Below, in pieces: positions 6,807-15,108 of a stretch of DNA of 37,904 nt. Within the stretch, counting starts at the first letter, position 1. Every line of letters starts with the position of its first letter. This DNA is from Flavisolibacter ginsengisoli DSM 18119 (GTDB taxonomy: Bacteria > Bacteroidota > Bacteroidia > Chitinophagales > Chitinophagaceae). The position numbers and the translations under genes were made by a program. The notes beneath the pieces were generated by a model that was not told the origin of the DNA, did not search any database, and saw nothing but the letters and a program-made list of their open reading frames with translations. The stretch is taken from positions 1 to 37,904 of the forward strand of contig NZ_FQUU01000026.1 of the NCBI RefSeq assembly GCF_900129295.1, read 5' to 3'.

Positions 6807-6830
6807 CATAGCACAGAAAGGAATCCACAT

Positions 6831-7430
6831 ATGAGAAACGCTAAAGAATTTGCAGGCTTTGCTGCTCACGCTGAATGGGTTGATTATGAACTGGTTGTTA
6901 TACCCGATGAAGCTACCAATGAAAGTTTGAGGTCTGAACAACAGTTTTTCCAGGAGTCATTTATGTCCGGTAACAATTTTACAGGTCACCCTCATATATC
7001 TATAGCCCGTTTCCAGGCAAAGGAGATCTTGGAAGAAACGCTGGTAAGATGGATAAAAAACATTTGCCTGTTGCACTCCGGTTTTGAAATACGTCTTAAC
7101 AATTTCAGCAGTGTTCCTCCACATACTATTTATTTACGCATTTTGGATCCGATGCCTATCATTCACATAGGTAACCAGTTGAAGATGATCAGCAGTTTTA
7201 TTGAGAGTAATAACTGCCCACCTCTTACAATCAGTTCAAAACCTCATTTAGCAATAGTATCCGGACTTTCAGAAGGTATCTATGAAAAAGCAGTTAAGGA
7301 ATATGCACAACGCAGTTTTAGTCAATGCTTCACCGTAGAAAAGTTGGTGTTGCTGAAAAGAGAAGGTCTCTATGATACCAGCAGGGTGGTAAGTTCTTTT
7401 CGCCTTGCCACAACTGCCACTAACCAATAG
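6831..7430 (+). CDS. 2'-5' RNA ligase-like (2H phosphoesterase superfamily) protein
   Basis: A 199-residue protein. The ATG at 6831 is preferred over the upstream TTG because AAAGGA lies about 8 nt before it. Two H-x-(S/T)-like motifs are visible. The first is HIS at 55-57 in HPHISIARF. The second is HLA at 139-141 in KPHLAIVSGL, where the usual Ser/Thr is Ala. Spacing of about 84 residues fits the LigT/2H fold. Members act on 2',3'-cyclic phosphates or cyclic nucleotides, and the altered second motif leaves catalytic activity open. It is divergently transcribed from the UmuD-like gene. Confidence 0.75.
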   Translation: MRNAKEFAGFAAHAEWVDYELVVIPDEATNESLRSEQQFFQESFMSGNNFTGHPHISIARFQAKEILEETLVRWIKNICLLHSGFEIRLNNFSSVPPHTIYLRILDPMPIIHIGNQLKMISSFIESNNCPPLTISSKPHLAIVSGLSEGIYEKAVKEYAQRSFSQCFTVEKLVLLKREGLYDTSRVVSSFRLATTATNQ

Positions 7431-7458
7431 TTGTTTGCCGGTTTTGTATATATAAGAA

Positions 7459-7490
7459 AGCATCCCGCTTCGGCGGGATGCTTATTTTTT
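7459..7490. terminator. Intrinsic terminator with UUCG loop
   Basis: AGCATCCCGC (7459-7468), TTCG, GCGGGATGCT (7473-7482), then TATTTTTT. A perfect 10-bp GC-rich stem with a stable tetraloop. The T-tract overlaps the stop codon of the convergent DJ-1/PfpI gene. Confidence 0.9.
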
Positions 7491-8076
7491 AAAAGTTCTT
7501 ATCAGAGTGTGTGAACTGGCCGGTTGTGGCATGTTTCCCTTCACCCAGTTCTTCAATCATTTTTTTATTGAAGGCATCGAGGTCTTTAGGACTTCGGCTG
7601 GTTACTAAACCATTATCCACTATTACCTCTTTATCTTCCCAATTTACGCCTGCATTAACCAGGTCTGTTTTAATAGAAGGATAGGAAGTCATGGTTCTCC
7701 CATCAAGCATACCTGTTTCTATCAAGGTTTGAGGACCATGACAGATAGCTGCCAGTGGCTTACCCTGTTCAAGGAAGTGTTGTGCAAAAGATACCGCTTC
7801 TTTATTCAGGCGCAATGTATCAGGATTCATAACACCACCAGGCAAGACAAGCATATCATAGTCCTCGGGGTTTGTACCTGAAAGGTTTTTATCTACCGGG
7901 AGCTCAATACCCCAATGGTCGTGGTTCCAGCCTTTTACTTTATTCTTTTGCGGAGACACTATATGAACAACGGCACCAGCCTGTTCCAATGCATTCATCG
8001 GGCTGGTCAATTCCACTTCTTCAAAGCCAGTATCAGTAAGGATGGCGACTTTTTTGCCAGTAACATCTCTTGCCAT
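7489..8076 (-). CDS. DJ-1/PfpI family protein (type 1 glutamine amidotransferase fold)
   Basis: A 195-residue protein. GFEEVE near residue 17 gives the conserved acidic residue, and AICHGPQTL near residue 110 carries the nucleophile Cys with its following His in the elbow motif. VLPGGVMNPD is also typical. The length and the WNHDHWG region match the PfpI/YhbO-type stress proteins, which act as chaperone-like or deglycase-like enzymes; the real substrate in this group is disputed. It is monocistronic and shares a terminator with the 2H gene. Confidence 0.9.
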   Translation of the reverse strand: MARDVTGKKVAILTDTGFEEVELTSPMNALEQAGAVVHIVSPQKNKVKGWNHDHWGIELPVDKNLSGTNPEDYDMLVLPGGVMNPDTLRLNKEAVSFAQHFLEQGKPLAAICHGPQTLIETGMLDGRTMTSYPSIKTDLVNAGVNWEDKEVIVDNGLVTSRSPKDLDAFNKKMIEELGEGKHATTGQFTHSDKNF

Positions 8077-8191
8077 ATTGAATCAATTTTAATTGTGAAT
8101 GATATATTCTTCAGGCCTCAAAAACCAAACCACCCGGGGTTTTGTTTAACCAATTAAAATCTTCTGTACTTTCAACCCTAACAATTTGCAT

Positions 8192-9010
8192 ATGAAGTAT
8201 TTGAAAGGAATAATTTGTTTGATAGCAATAGGCTCTGCCATAGTATACATGGGATGTAACCGCGGTCCTTATGCAGCTACCAATAAATCTTATAAAAAAC
8301 AGGCAAAGGAATATGCCAATATCCTGAAACAAACACCTCTTACAGATTCTTTATCCTCAGGAGACTGGGTAGGCACCACCAACTTTAATTTACGCAAGCC
8401 CAATTATGTGGTTATACATCATACAGCACAAAACAGTTGCGCACAGACCCTTCAAACTTTCACTATGCCGCGTACCCAGGTAAGCGCCCATTATGTCATA
8501 TGCAGGGATGGAACAGTTCATCATATGCTTAACGATTATTTGAGAGCCTGGCATGGGGGTTTGGCAAAGTGGGGCAACAATACAGATATTAACTCCTCAT
8601 CCATTGGCATTGAAATAGATAATAATGGCTTTGAACCCTTCTCAGAACCAGCCATTACCAGTTTGCTGAAAATTTTATCCGGACTTAAAAAGGCCTATAA
8701 TATCCCGGCTGCCAACTTCATAGGTCATGCAGACATTGCTCCTACCCGGAAAAATGATCCAAATGTTAATTTTCCATGGAAAAGACTGGCTGATAGTGGG
8801 TATGGGATATGGTGGAGTGATACCACCGCTGTAGTTGTACCTGATGACTTTAATACGTTACAGTCCTTACGCCTGATTGGGTATGATACAAGGGACAGTT
8901 TGGCAGTTTTCCAGACTTTTAAACGGAAATATGAGCAAATAGACTCCAGCAAAGTGTTTCTGCCAGAGGATAAAAAAGTGCTATACACTCTTTTTAAAAA
9001 CTTTTACTAA
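8192..9010 (+). CDS. N-acetylmuramoyl-L-alanine amidase lipoprotein (AmiD-like)
   Basis: A 272-residue protein. The ATG at 8192 is chosen over a TTG two codons upstream. The N-terminus is a short lipoprotein signal with Cys at 22 (VYMGC). The Amidase_2 domain starts near residue 70: VIHHTA supplies a zinc-binding His, SAHYVICRDG is the family signature, and GHADIAPTRKNDP supplies the second His and the acidic ligand. The C-terminal 70 residues resemble a short peptidoglycan-binding helical domain (LQSLRLIGYD). It should cleave the lactyl-peptide bond of muropeptides in the periplasm or outer-membrane inner leaflet, probably in cell-wall recycling. Confidence 0.9.
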   Translation: MKYLKGIICLIAIGSAIVYMGCNRGPYAATNKSYKKQAKEYANILKQTPLTDSLSSGDWVGTTNFNLRKPNYVVIHHTAQNSCAQTLQTFTMPRTQVSAHYVICRDGTVHHMLNDYLRAWHGGLAKWGNNTDINSSSIGIEIDNNGFEPFSEPAITSLLKILSGLKKAYNIPAANFIGHADIAPTRKNDPNVNFPWKRLADSGYGIWWSDTTAVVVPDDFNTLQSLRLIGYDTRDSLAVFQTFKRKYEQIDSSKVFLPEDKKVLYTLFKNFY

Positions 9011-9111
9011 ACCAATACCAGCGTAGTTTTTCATAGCTGACCTCGTTAGTTTACGATTCTTTTCCGGCCTTTTATTTGTAACTTACTGCTTGAAACCGTA
9101 AACGATCACCT

Positions 9112-9474
9112 ATGAAATTAATTATACTCTCATGCATCTTTTCTTTTGTTACACTTGTAACAAATGCCCAGGTCAATTCACTACCTCAGGGGCGGTATGA
9201 AACCGTAATCAAAAACAATGGTAAGTGGGATAAAGGGGATATTCAATTGATAGATGATGGGCATTATAAGATAGGCAACAGCAATGAATCTGGTGAATAT
9301 CGGTTCAGTGCCACAGCACAAAGAGTGTTCTTCACTTCTGGTCCTTTAAAGGGCATTTTCGCCAGAACGGTAAAGGCAAATAGTTCACCCGCTATTCTTA
9401 TCCCATTGTCTGAAAACCAGCAATTAGGTTTAAAACTGGCTACAGCCGATATCGTCGGCTCACTTAAAAATTAG
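9112..9474 (+). CDS. Small secreted protein of unknown function
   Basis: A 120-residue protein with a Sec signal peptide, cleavage likely after TNA at residue 19. The mature part is short and beta-rich (GRYETVIKNNG, GHYKIGNSNESGEYRFS), resembling a small lipocalin-like or copper-chaperone-like sandwich, but no family is recognised. It follows the amidase by about 100 bp on the same strand and precedes a small membrane protein. Confidence 0.75.
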   Translation: MKLIILSCIFSFVTLVTNAQVNSLPQGRYETVIKNNGKWDKGDIQLIDDGHYKIGNSNESGEYRFSATAQRVFFTSGPLKGIFARTVKANSSPAILIPLSENQQLGLKLATADIVGSLKN

Positions 9475-9567
9475 CATATAGCTATTTTGGATAGCCCGGT
9501 TAATGGGACACCCAGGGACTTTCATAGCATGGCAATTGATTTGCAAATACACCTGCAAAGGAAATCT

Positions 9568-9777
9568 ATGAATTTAAAAAGAACATTTGGGGTGATCCTG
9601 ACAGTTTTAGGTATTGGAGGTCTTATTTACTTTGCCACTATTTTTATGAATTCGAGTGGCGCTGAAAGGCAAATAAAGGCCCTTATTGTTTATGGGGTAT
9701 TGGGCGCCATATTCTTTTTTACAGGGATTAGCCTTATCCGGACAACCCGGGATGATTCACGTCCACCAGTCAATTAA
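9568..9777 (+). CDS. Small two-helix membrane protein
   Basis: A 69-residue protein. The ATG at 9568 is chosen because AAAGGAAA lies just upstream and the predicted N-terminal extension (from 9487) is uncharacteristic. Two membrane helices fall near residues 6-24 and 39-58, separated by a short hydrophilic loop (SSGAERQIKA), and a charged tail follows. This pattern recurs as uncharacterised small proteins in Chitinophagaceae. Function unknown. Confidence 0.7.
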   Translation: MNLKRTFGVILTVLGIGGLIYFATIFMNSSGAERQIKALIVYGVLGAIFFFTGISLIRTTRDDSRPPVN

Positions 9778-9833
9778 AAATTGTTTTTACTTCTTCAACA
9801 GAACATAAACTGTGCAAATAGTAACTTGCTGCC

Positions 9834-10505
9834 GTGAGTTATATATTGAATATTGACACTGCGGTTGTTTCTGCTTCCCTTTGCCTTTCGAAGGATGATG
9901 AAGTGCTGAAGTTAAAGATCAACCCTTCACAAAAGGATCATGCTTCCTGGATACATGTAGCTATAAAGGAAATGATGGAGGAAGCAGGCATATCCCTGCA
10001 GGAACTTGATGCCATTGCAGTCAGTTCCGGGCCAGGTTCTTATACAGGCCTTAGGGTAAGCATGGCAACAGCCAAAGGGTTGTGCTATGCATTGCAAAAG
10101 CCATTGATAACAGTAGGTACATTAAAAATGATGGCTGTTGCAGCAATGGACACTACAACAGATCTTTTATGCCCCATGATTGATGCCAGGAGAATGGAAG
10201 TTTTTACTGCAGTTTATGATCATTCGTTCTCTGAAATCTTGACGCCGGTCAATATTATTCTTGAAAATGACAGTTTTAAAGAACTGTTGCAAACAAACTC
10301 TATACTTTTTTTCGGCAATGGAAGTGAAAAATTCAAGTCACTGACCACGGACCCTAATGCTTATTTTAAAAACGTGGAGGCAAATGCCAAACATATGACA
10401 GGCTTAAGTTTCAGCCAATTTCAAAAACATGAATTTGCAGATCTTGCTTATTCTGAACCTTATTATGGCAAAGCATTTTACACCCCCTTTGTTAAACCTT
10501 CTTAA
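9834..10505 (+). CDS. tsaB: tRNA threonylcarbamoyladenosine biosynthesis protein TsaB
   Basis: A 223-residue member of the ASKHA-fold TsaB family. YILNIDTAVVSASLCL opens the protein, and SSGPGSYTGLRVSMATAKGL near residue 63 is the diagnostic motif. TsaB is the non-catalytic partner of TsaD in making t6A37 on ANN-decoding tRNAs and should be essential. The start appears to be GTG at 9834, with no ATG nearby. Typical length is 220-240 residues, so the gene is complete. Other t6A genes are not in the window. Confidence 0.9.
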   Translation: MSYILNIDTAVVSASLCLSKDDEVLKLKINPSQKDHASWIHVAIKEMMEEAGISLQELDAIAVSSGPGSYTGLRVSMATAKGLCYALQKPLITVGTLKMMAVAAMDTTTDLLCPMIDARRMEVFTAVYDHSFSEILTPVNIILENDSFKELLQTNSILFFGNGSEKFKSLTTDPNAYFKNVEANAKHMTGLSFSQFQKHEFADLAYSEPYYGKAFYTPFVKPS

Positions 10506-10533
10506 TAATAATTATTGATTTATATTAATTTGA

Positions 10534-10564
10534 TTTGCATAAGCGTTAGGTATTTATAAATTTG
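10534..10564 (+). promoter_or_regulatory. Full Bacteroidota promoter: TTTG-N19-TAAATTTG
   Basis: A -33 TTTG (10534-10537), 19-nt spacer and -7 TAAATTTG (10557-10564) match the consensus of the Bacteroidota primary sigma factor. It is 22 nt upstream of the ArsR-type gene, giving a leader of about 15 nt. This is the clearest promoter in the window. Confidence 0.7.
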
Positions 10565-10585
10565 TGATAACTGAACAAGAGTGAA

Positions 10586-10924
10586 ATGTCTATGAACAAT
10601 GTAATCCTGGAAACTGCTGTTGCCAGTTCTTCAGAGCTGAAGATCGATGTACTTCAACTGAAGAAAGCAGCACTTATTTTACGTGCGGTGAATCATAAGC
10701 TTCGCCAGCAAATTCTAAAACTGATCCATCAGAATGGAAAAATGACTGTTACGGAGATTTACGTAAAGCTAAGGCTGGAGCAGTCAGTTGCTTCCCAGCA
10801 CCTGGCTATTTTACGTAAAGCAGGGTATGTAAATACCGTTCGTGATGGAAAGTTTATTTTCTATTCAGTGAATTATGATCGTTTGGATCAGGTACATTCA
10901 ATTGTACAGGAGTTGTTAAAGTAA
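10586..10924 (+). CDS. ArsR-type winged-helix repressor without cysteine
   Basis: A 112-residue protein. The winged-helix domain spans about residues 25-105: LRQQILKLIHQNGKMTVTEIYVKLRLEQSVASQHLAILRKAGYV is the recognition region, followed by the wing RDGKFIFYSV. It has no cysteine at all, so it cannot sense persulfide by a disulfide or polysulfide bridge as BigR/SqrR do, nor bind metal through thiolates. It lies 65 bp upstream of the persulfide dioxygenase-like gene on the same strand, which suggests it controls that gene. The inducer is unknown. Confidence 0.85.
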   Translation: MSMNNVILETAVASSSELKIDVLQLKKAALILRAVNHKLRQQILKLIHQNGKMTVTEIYVKLRLEQSVASQHLAILRKAGYVNTVRDGKFIFYSVNYDRLDQVHSIVQELLK

Positions 10925-10941
10925 GACTGCCTAACAGTAAC

Positions 10942-10987
10942 AAATTCCTTTGAGGGCAATCAAGTATTTTTGCGCTCAAAGGAATTT
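10942..10987 (+). promoter_or_regulatory. 13-bp inverted repeat enclosing a -7 element
   Basis: Arms at 10942-10954 and 10975-10987 are perfect reverse complements (AAATTCCTTTGAG and its complement) around a 20-nt spacer. TATTTTTG, a -7 element, lies in the spacer at 10965-10972, and the right arm ends 2 nt before the next start codon. It is either the operator of the ArsR-type repressor or a leader hairpin. Confidence 0.6.
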
Positions 10988-10989
10988 TT

Positions 10990-12399
10990 ATGTTTATAAA
11001 ACAATTATACACAGGCTGTATCAGCGAAGCCGCTTACTACGTAGAAAGCAATGGAGAGGCTGCTGTTATTGATCCCCTGCGTGACATTGATACCTATCTA
11101 CAGTTGGCCCTGGAAAGAAAGGCTACTATTAAATATATTTTTGAAACGCATTTCCACGCCGACTTTGTCAGCGGTCATATAGACCTGTCTAAGGCCACAG
11201 GCGCTACAATAGTATATGGCCCCGGAACAGTTACAAAACTTGATGTTCATATAGCCAAAGATGGTGAAGAGTTTAAACTTGGCGATATTGATATTGAAGT
11301 GTTGCATACACCTGGCCATACCCTGGAATCTTCCTGCTTCCTGTTAAAAAACGAAAAAGGTGACGCACATTGCATATTTACAGGTGATACCTTGTTTGTA
11401 GGTGATGTTGGACGCCCTGACCTGGCACAAAAAGGAGCTGAACTTACTATGCAGGACCTTGCCGGCATGCTGTATGAAAGCTTGCAGAAAAAGATCATGC
11501 CCCTGGAAGATAATGTTATTGTGTATCCTGCGCATGGCCCGGGAAGTGCCTGTGGCAAGAACCTGGGGCCTAACACTTACAGTACCATTGGGGAAGAAAA
11601 ACAAAACAACTATGCTTTAAAAGCAAAGGATAAGAAAGAATTTATCAATGCCGTCACTGATGGATTGGTGGCGCCTCCTAACTATTTCCCAATCAATGCG
11701 CAAATCAATAAAGAGGGTTATGAAAGTTTAGATGCCGTGGTAGAACAAAGCTTAAGACCCTTATCAATTGCAGTTATAAAGAAAGCTGTGGATGAACACG
11801 AGATCATATTAGATACCCGCAATGCTGAGGCCTTCAGCCAGGGATATATCCCGGGTTCTATATTTATTGGCCTTGAAGGCCGATTTGCAGAATGGGCAGG
11901 TAGTCTACTCCCATTTGATAAACCTATTATCCTCGTTACTGAACCGGGCATGGAAAAGGAAACAATCATCCGGTTAGCCAGGGTGGGCTTCAGCAATGTA
12001 AAAGGATATGTAGATGGTGGTTTTGAGGCCTGGAGAGCAGCAGGTGAAGAAACAGATATGATCATCAATATTGAAGCGGATGAGTTGGCCATGGACATTC
12101 CATTTGATGATAAGCTTGTAGTGCTTGATGTAAGAAAGCCTGCGGAATTTGCTGAAGGACATGTAAAAGATGCACTCAACATACCCGTTAATGAGTTAAC
12201 AGATCCATTGAATATTGCTTCGCTGGAAGAAGATCAAAATATTTATGTACACTGCCAGGGCGGTTACAGGAGTATGATCGCCACTTCATTATTAAAACGT
12301 GAAGGCATACATAACCTGAGAAATATTGTAGGTGGCTTCAATAAAATCAAGGAAGAGCCGAAGATCAAGACAGAGAAGGAAAAGAGTGTGTTGAATTAA
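10990..12399 (+). CDS. CstB-like persulfide dioxygenase with two rhodanese domains
   Basis: A 469-residue protein. Residues 1-235 are a metallo-beta-lactamase fold of the ETHE1/persulfide dioxygenase type: THFHADFVSGH gives His54, His56 and Asp58, followed by HTPGHT and GDTLFVGDVGRPDL. Cys188 in GSACGKN matches the extra thiol of CstB. A first rhodanese-like domain (about 255-350) lacks the active Cys (TEPGMEKE). A second (about 365-460) has Cys422 in HCQGGYRS. The order dioxygenase, dead rhodanese, active rhodanese is that of CstB. The likely job is converting persulfides to sulfite or thiosulfate, protecting against sulfide stress. Confidence 0.9.
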   Translation: MFIKQLYTGCISEAAYYVESNGEAAVIDPLRDIDTYLQLALERKATIKYIFETHFHADFVSGHIDLSKATGATIVYGPGTVTKLDVHIAKDGEEFKLGDIDIEVLHTPGHTLESSCFLLKNEKGDAHCIFTGDTLFVGDVGRPDLAQKGAELTMQDLAGMLYESLQKKIMPLEDNVIVYPAHGPGSACGKNLGPNTYSTIGEEKQNNYALKAKDKKEFINAVTDGLVAPPNYFPINAQINKEGYESLDAVVEQSLRPLSIAVIKKAVDEHEIILDTRNAEAFSQGYIPGSIFIGLEGRFAEWAGSLLPFDKPIILVTEPGMEKETIIRLARVGFSNVKGYVDGGFEAWRAAGEETDMIINIEADELAMDIPFDDKLVVLDVRKPAEFAEGHVKDALNIPVNELTDPLNIASLEEDQNIYVHCQGGYRSMIATSLLKREGIHNLRNIVGGFNKIKEEPKIKTEKEKSVLN

Positions 12400-12410
12400 T
12401 GTAACTAATT

Positions 12411-12450
12411 AATAGGGCAGGCATATATATGAAAGCCTGCCCTATTTTAT
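12411..12450. terminator. Intrinsic terminator
   Basis: Arms 12411-12422 and 12435-12446 (AATAGGGCAGGC and its complement) form a 12-bp stem with a 12-nt loop, followed by a short T-rich run. It lies between the convergent CstB-like and acyltransferase genes. Confidence 0.8.
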
Positions 12451-12458
12451 AAGACCCT

Positions 12459-13334
12459 TTAATATATTGGTCCATATTCTTCTTTCCAATCCCACTTCCA
12501 ACGGCGGTGGCTCCATAACCAGTTCTCAGGTTGTTCTCTCATTTTTTCTTCCAGGAACCGTGCATACATTTTTGTCAATTCCCCTTTGGGCAATGATCCT
12601 GGATTTTCAACCGCAAGGTCAAAGTAGCCTTTATAATGTCCCCTTTTGATCTTCTTTACATGGCAGAACACAACAGGAAGATTGCCTATTCTTGCACCAT
12701 TCTCAGGTCCACGAACAAAAGGTGTAGGGCGTCCAAAGAAGTTGACCCAGATCCCGTTTTGAGGATAGGGCGGACTTTGATCGGCAACGAGCAAAAGGGC
12801 GTAAGGTTCATTACGGTAAGGCAATAATGCGTTTCGCATATTGGTAGCAGGCAACAGTGTACCTCCCTTGCGTGTACGCAACTTTACAAATAAACGTTCA
12901 AATACAGAACTGCTCAAAGGCATGTATACGCCCAGTACCCTGAGGTTGATCTGTGATACACAGGCCAGGTATCCCAATTCCCAGTTGAAGTTGTGCCCCA
13001 GGTGAACCTGGCATTTTTTACCTTCCGCTTTTAACCGCTCAAAAACCCTTAGGTCTGGGACGAAATGTTTATGCAAGAAAGCATCACTGGCACTAAATAT
13101 CTTAATAGTCTCTGCAAAGAAGTCTGTAAAGTTTCTATAAAACTGTTTAGCGATTCTCTTTCTTTCTTCTAAAGTTTTCTCTGGAAAAGCGATGGCGAGG
13201 TTCTGCATTACCACTTCCTTTCTATATCCTGCCACATAATAAATAATAGCGTAACAGAAATCCGTCAGGAGATATAATACTCTTAAAGGGAGCAGTGATA
13301 ATAAATAGAAAATGCCATAAACAACGTAATACAT
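12459..13334 (-). CDS. Lipid A biosynthesis acyltransferase (LpxL/HtrB family)
   Basis: A 291-residue inner-membrane-associated enzyme. A hydrophobic N-terminal anchor spans residues 1-35. The HX4(D/E) catalytic motif is His114-Glu119 (HNFNWE). ADQSPP near residue 185 and the C-terminal NWLWSHRRWKW signature are typical of the family. It transfers a secondary acyl chain to lipid A precursors, or to related lipids in Bacteroidota. Length is normal. Its upstream -7 element is very close to the ATG, implying an almost leaderless mRNA. It is transcribed after nadB but with a separate promoter. Confidence 0.9.
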   Translation of the reverse strand: MYYVVYGIFYLLSLLPLRVLYLLTDFCYAIIYYVAGYRKEVVMQNLAIAFPEKTLEERKRIAKQFYRNFTDFFAETIKIFSASDAFLHKHFVPDLRVFERLKAEGKKCQVHLGHNFNWELGYLACVSQINLRVLGVYMPLSSSVFERLFVKLRTRKGGTLLPATNMRNALLPYRNEPYALLLVADQSPPYPQNGIWVNFFGRPTPFVRGPENGARIGNLPVVFCHVKKIKRGHYKGYFDLAVENPGSLPKGELTKMYARFLEEKMREQPENWLWSHRRWKWDWKEEYGPIY

Positions 13335-13342
13335 AAAGCAGG

Positions 13343-13350
13343 CAAAGATA
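13343..13350 (-). promoter_or_regulatory. -7 element TATCTTTG
   Basis: Reads TATCTTTG on the minus strand and ends 8 nt before the acyltransferase ATG. Transcription would begin only a few bases before the start codon. No matching -33 element was seen. Confidence 0.4.
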
Positions 13351-13431
13351 GATGCCCGGGTTAAGAAGAAAATAGAAAAGGCGTTAAAAGCCTGTCTTCC
13401 CCTTTTGCCTCGTTTCTCTATGTCTAAACTA

Positions 13432-15030
13432 TTACAACACGATATTCTGAACCAGATCAGATTTATAAGGATAATCAGTATTAAAATGCAATCCCCTGCT
13501 TTCTTTTCTAAAGCTGGCTGCCTTGGTGATCAAATATCCCACGGTAATCATATTTCTGAGTTCCAGCAATTGTGGTGATACAGTGGTTGTTTGATACAAT
13601 CCTTCTGTTTCTTCAAACAGCAGGTCTATACGCCTGATGGCTCTTTGTAAACGAACATTGTTGCGTACAATTCCTACATAATCACTCATAACCTGTTGCA
13701 GTTCTTTCAGGCTTTGAGTGATCAGGATCATTTCTTTTGGTTCTGATGTGCCGCTGGCATTCCAGTCAGGAATATCGGGCAGGTTTTCAACCTGTTCATA
13801 ACTACTCACACTATCCACATAGCACCTATGGGCAAACACCATAGCTTCCAGCAGAGAATTGGAGGCTAAGCGGTTGGCCCCATGCAAACCCGTGCTGGAG
13901 CATTCGCCGCAGGCATAGAGATGACGAATGGAACTATGGCCCCATTCATCTGTCTTGATGCCTCCACAACTATAATGAGCGGCAGGAGCTACAGGTATCA
14001 TATTTACAGCAACATCAATTCCTATTGACAAACACTTTTCATAAATATTGGGAAAATGCTCCTTAAACTTTTCCATATCCATATGCCGGCAATCCAGGAA
14101 GACATTTTCAGTACCGGTTATCTTCATCTCACTATCAATGGCCCTTGCCACAATATCTCTTGGCGCCAGGTCTTTTCTTTCATCATAGCGTTCCATGAAG
14201 GCTTCACCATTAATATTTCGTAAAATACCTCCATCGCCTCTCACTGCTTCTGTGATCAGGAATGCCTGTCCTCTTTTGCCAGCTTCATACAATGCTGTGG
14301 GATGAAACTGGATAAACTCCATATTTTCTATCCGCCCCTTAGCCCTGTAAACCATTGCCACACCATCGCCGGTAGCAATGGAAGGATTGGTAGTGGTGCG
14401 GTACACCTGGCCATTACCACCTGTAGCCAGCAAGGTGATTTTTGATAATATCTTTTCTATCCGGTTATTTTTTGCATTCAACACATAAACACCATAACAA
14501 TTAATATCAGGTGTTGATTTTGTTACCAGGTACCCCAGGTGGTGCTGGGTGATAATATCAATGACAAAGCAATGCTTGATGAACTCGATATTTGATGCTT
14601 TTTCAACTGCATCTAATAAAGCCCTTTCCATTTCCCTGCCTGTAACATCTTTATGGTGGAGGATACGAAATTCCGAGTGCCCTCCTTCCCTTCCCAGCTT
14701 GAAATCGCCTTCCGCATCTTTATCAAACTGTGCGCCCCAGTCAATGATCTCCTGTACACGGGCAGGACCTTCCTTTACCACTATTTCAACCACTTCTTTA
14801 TTACACAAACCATCGCCAGCTATCAATGTGTCTTCGATATGCTTATCAAAACTGTCCTTCTCGAGGTCATTCACTACGGCAATGCCACCTTGTGCATACT
14901 TGGTATTGGTTTCATCCGCTGTTGCTTTCGTGATTATGGTAACTTTTTTATCCGGAAAATGCTGGGCTACTTTTAATGCATAGGTCAATCCTGCTATACC
15001 AGAGCCAATCACCAAAAAGTCTGTTTGCAT
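13432..15030 (-). CDS. nadB: L-aspartate oxidase
   Basis: A 532-residue flavoprotein that oxidises L-aspartate to iminoaspartate, the first step of de novo NAD synthesis. The FAD-binding GSGIAGLTYAL lies at residues 8-18. NTKYAQGGIAV, HHKDVTGREMERALL, FIQFHPTALYE and GLHGANRLASNSLLEAMVF are diagnostic for NadB rather than succinate dehydrogenase. Length matches the family. nadA and nadC are not in this window. A terminator at 15052-15081 insulates it from the upstream lipoprotein gene. Confidence 0.95.
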   Translation of the reverse strand: MQTDFLVIGSGIAGLTYALKVAQHFPDKKVTIITKATADETNTKYAQGGIAVVNDLEKDSFDKHIEDTLIAGDGLCNKEVVEIVVKEGPARVQEIIDWGAQFDKDAEGDFKLGREGGHSEFRILHHKDVTGREMERALLDAVEKASNIEFIKHCFVIDIITQHHLGYLVTKSTPDINCYGVYVLNAKNNRIEKILSKITLLATGGNGQVYRTTTNPSIATGDGVAMVYRAKGRIENMEFIQFHPTALYEAGKRGQAFLITEAVRGDGGILRNINGEAFMERYDERKDLAPRDIVARAIDSEMKITGTENVFLDCRHMDMEKFKEHFPNIYEKCLSIGIDVAVNMIPVAPAAHYSCGGIKTDEWGHSSIRHLYACGECSSTGLHGANRLASNSLLEAMVFAHRCYVDSVSSYEQVENLPDIPDWNASGTSEPKEMILITQSLKELQQVMSDYVGIVRNNVRLQRAIRRIDLLFEETEGLYQTTTVSPQLLELRNMITVGYLITKAASFRKESRGLHFNTDYPYKSDLVQNIVL

Positions 15031-15051
15031 GGCTGCAAATTATATCAAAAT

Positions 15052-15081
15052 AAAAAGAGTTACTGTTTGGTAACTCTTTTT
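15052..15081 (-). terminator. Intrinsic terminator, 12-bp perfect stem
   Basis: AAAAAGAGTTAC (15052-15063) pairs with GTAACTCTTTTT (15070-15081) around TGTTTG. On the minus strand it ends in a U-run after the lipoprotein gene and would close the ispG-lipoprotein transcript before nadB. Confidence 0.85.
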
Positions 15082-15108
15082 ATATATTGGTCGAAAACAA
15101 TATCTGCT

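Noticed and set aside
6346-6828. Longer start for the UmuD-like gene
   Set aside because: The extension runs through the divergent promoter region; the ATG at 6756 reproduces UmuD numbering exactly.
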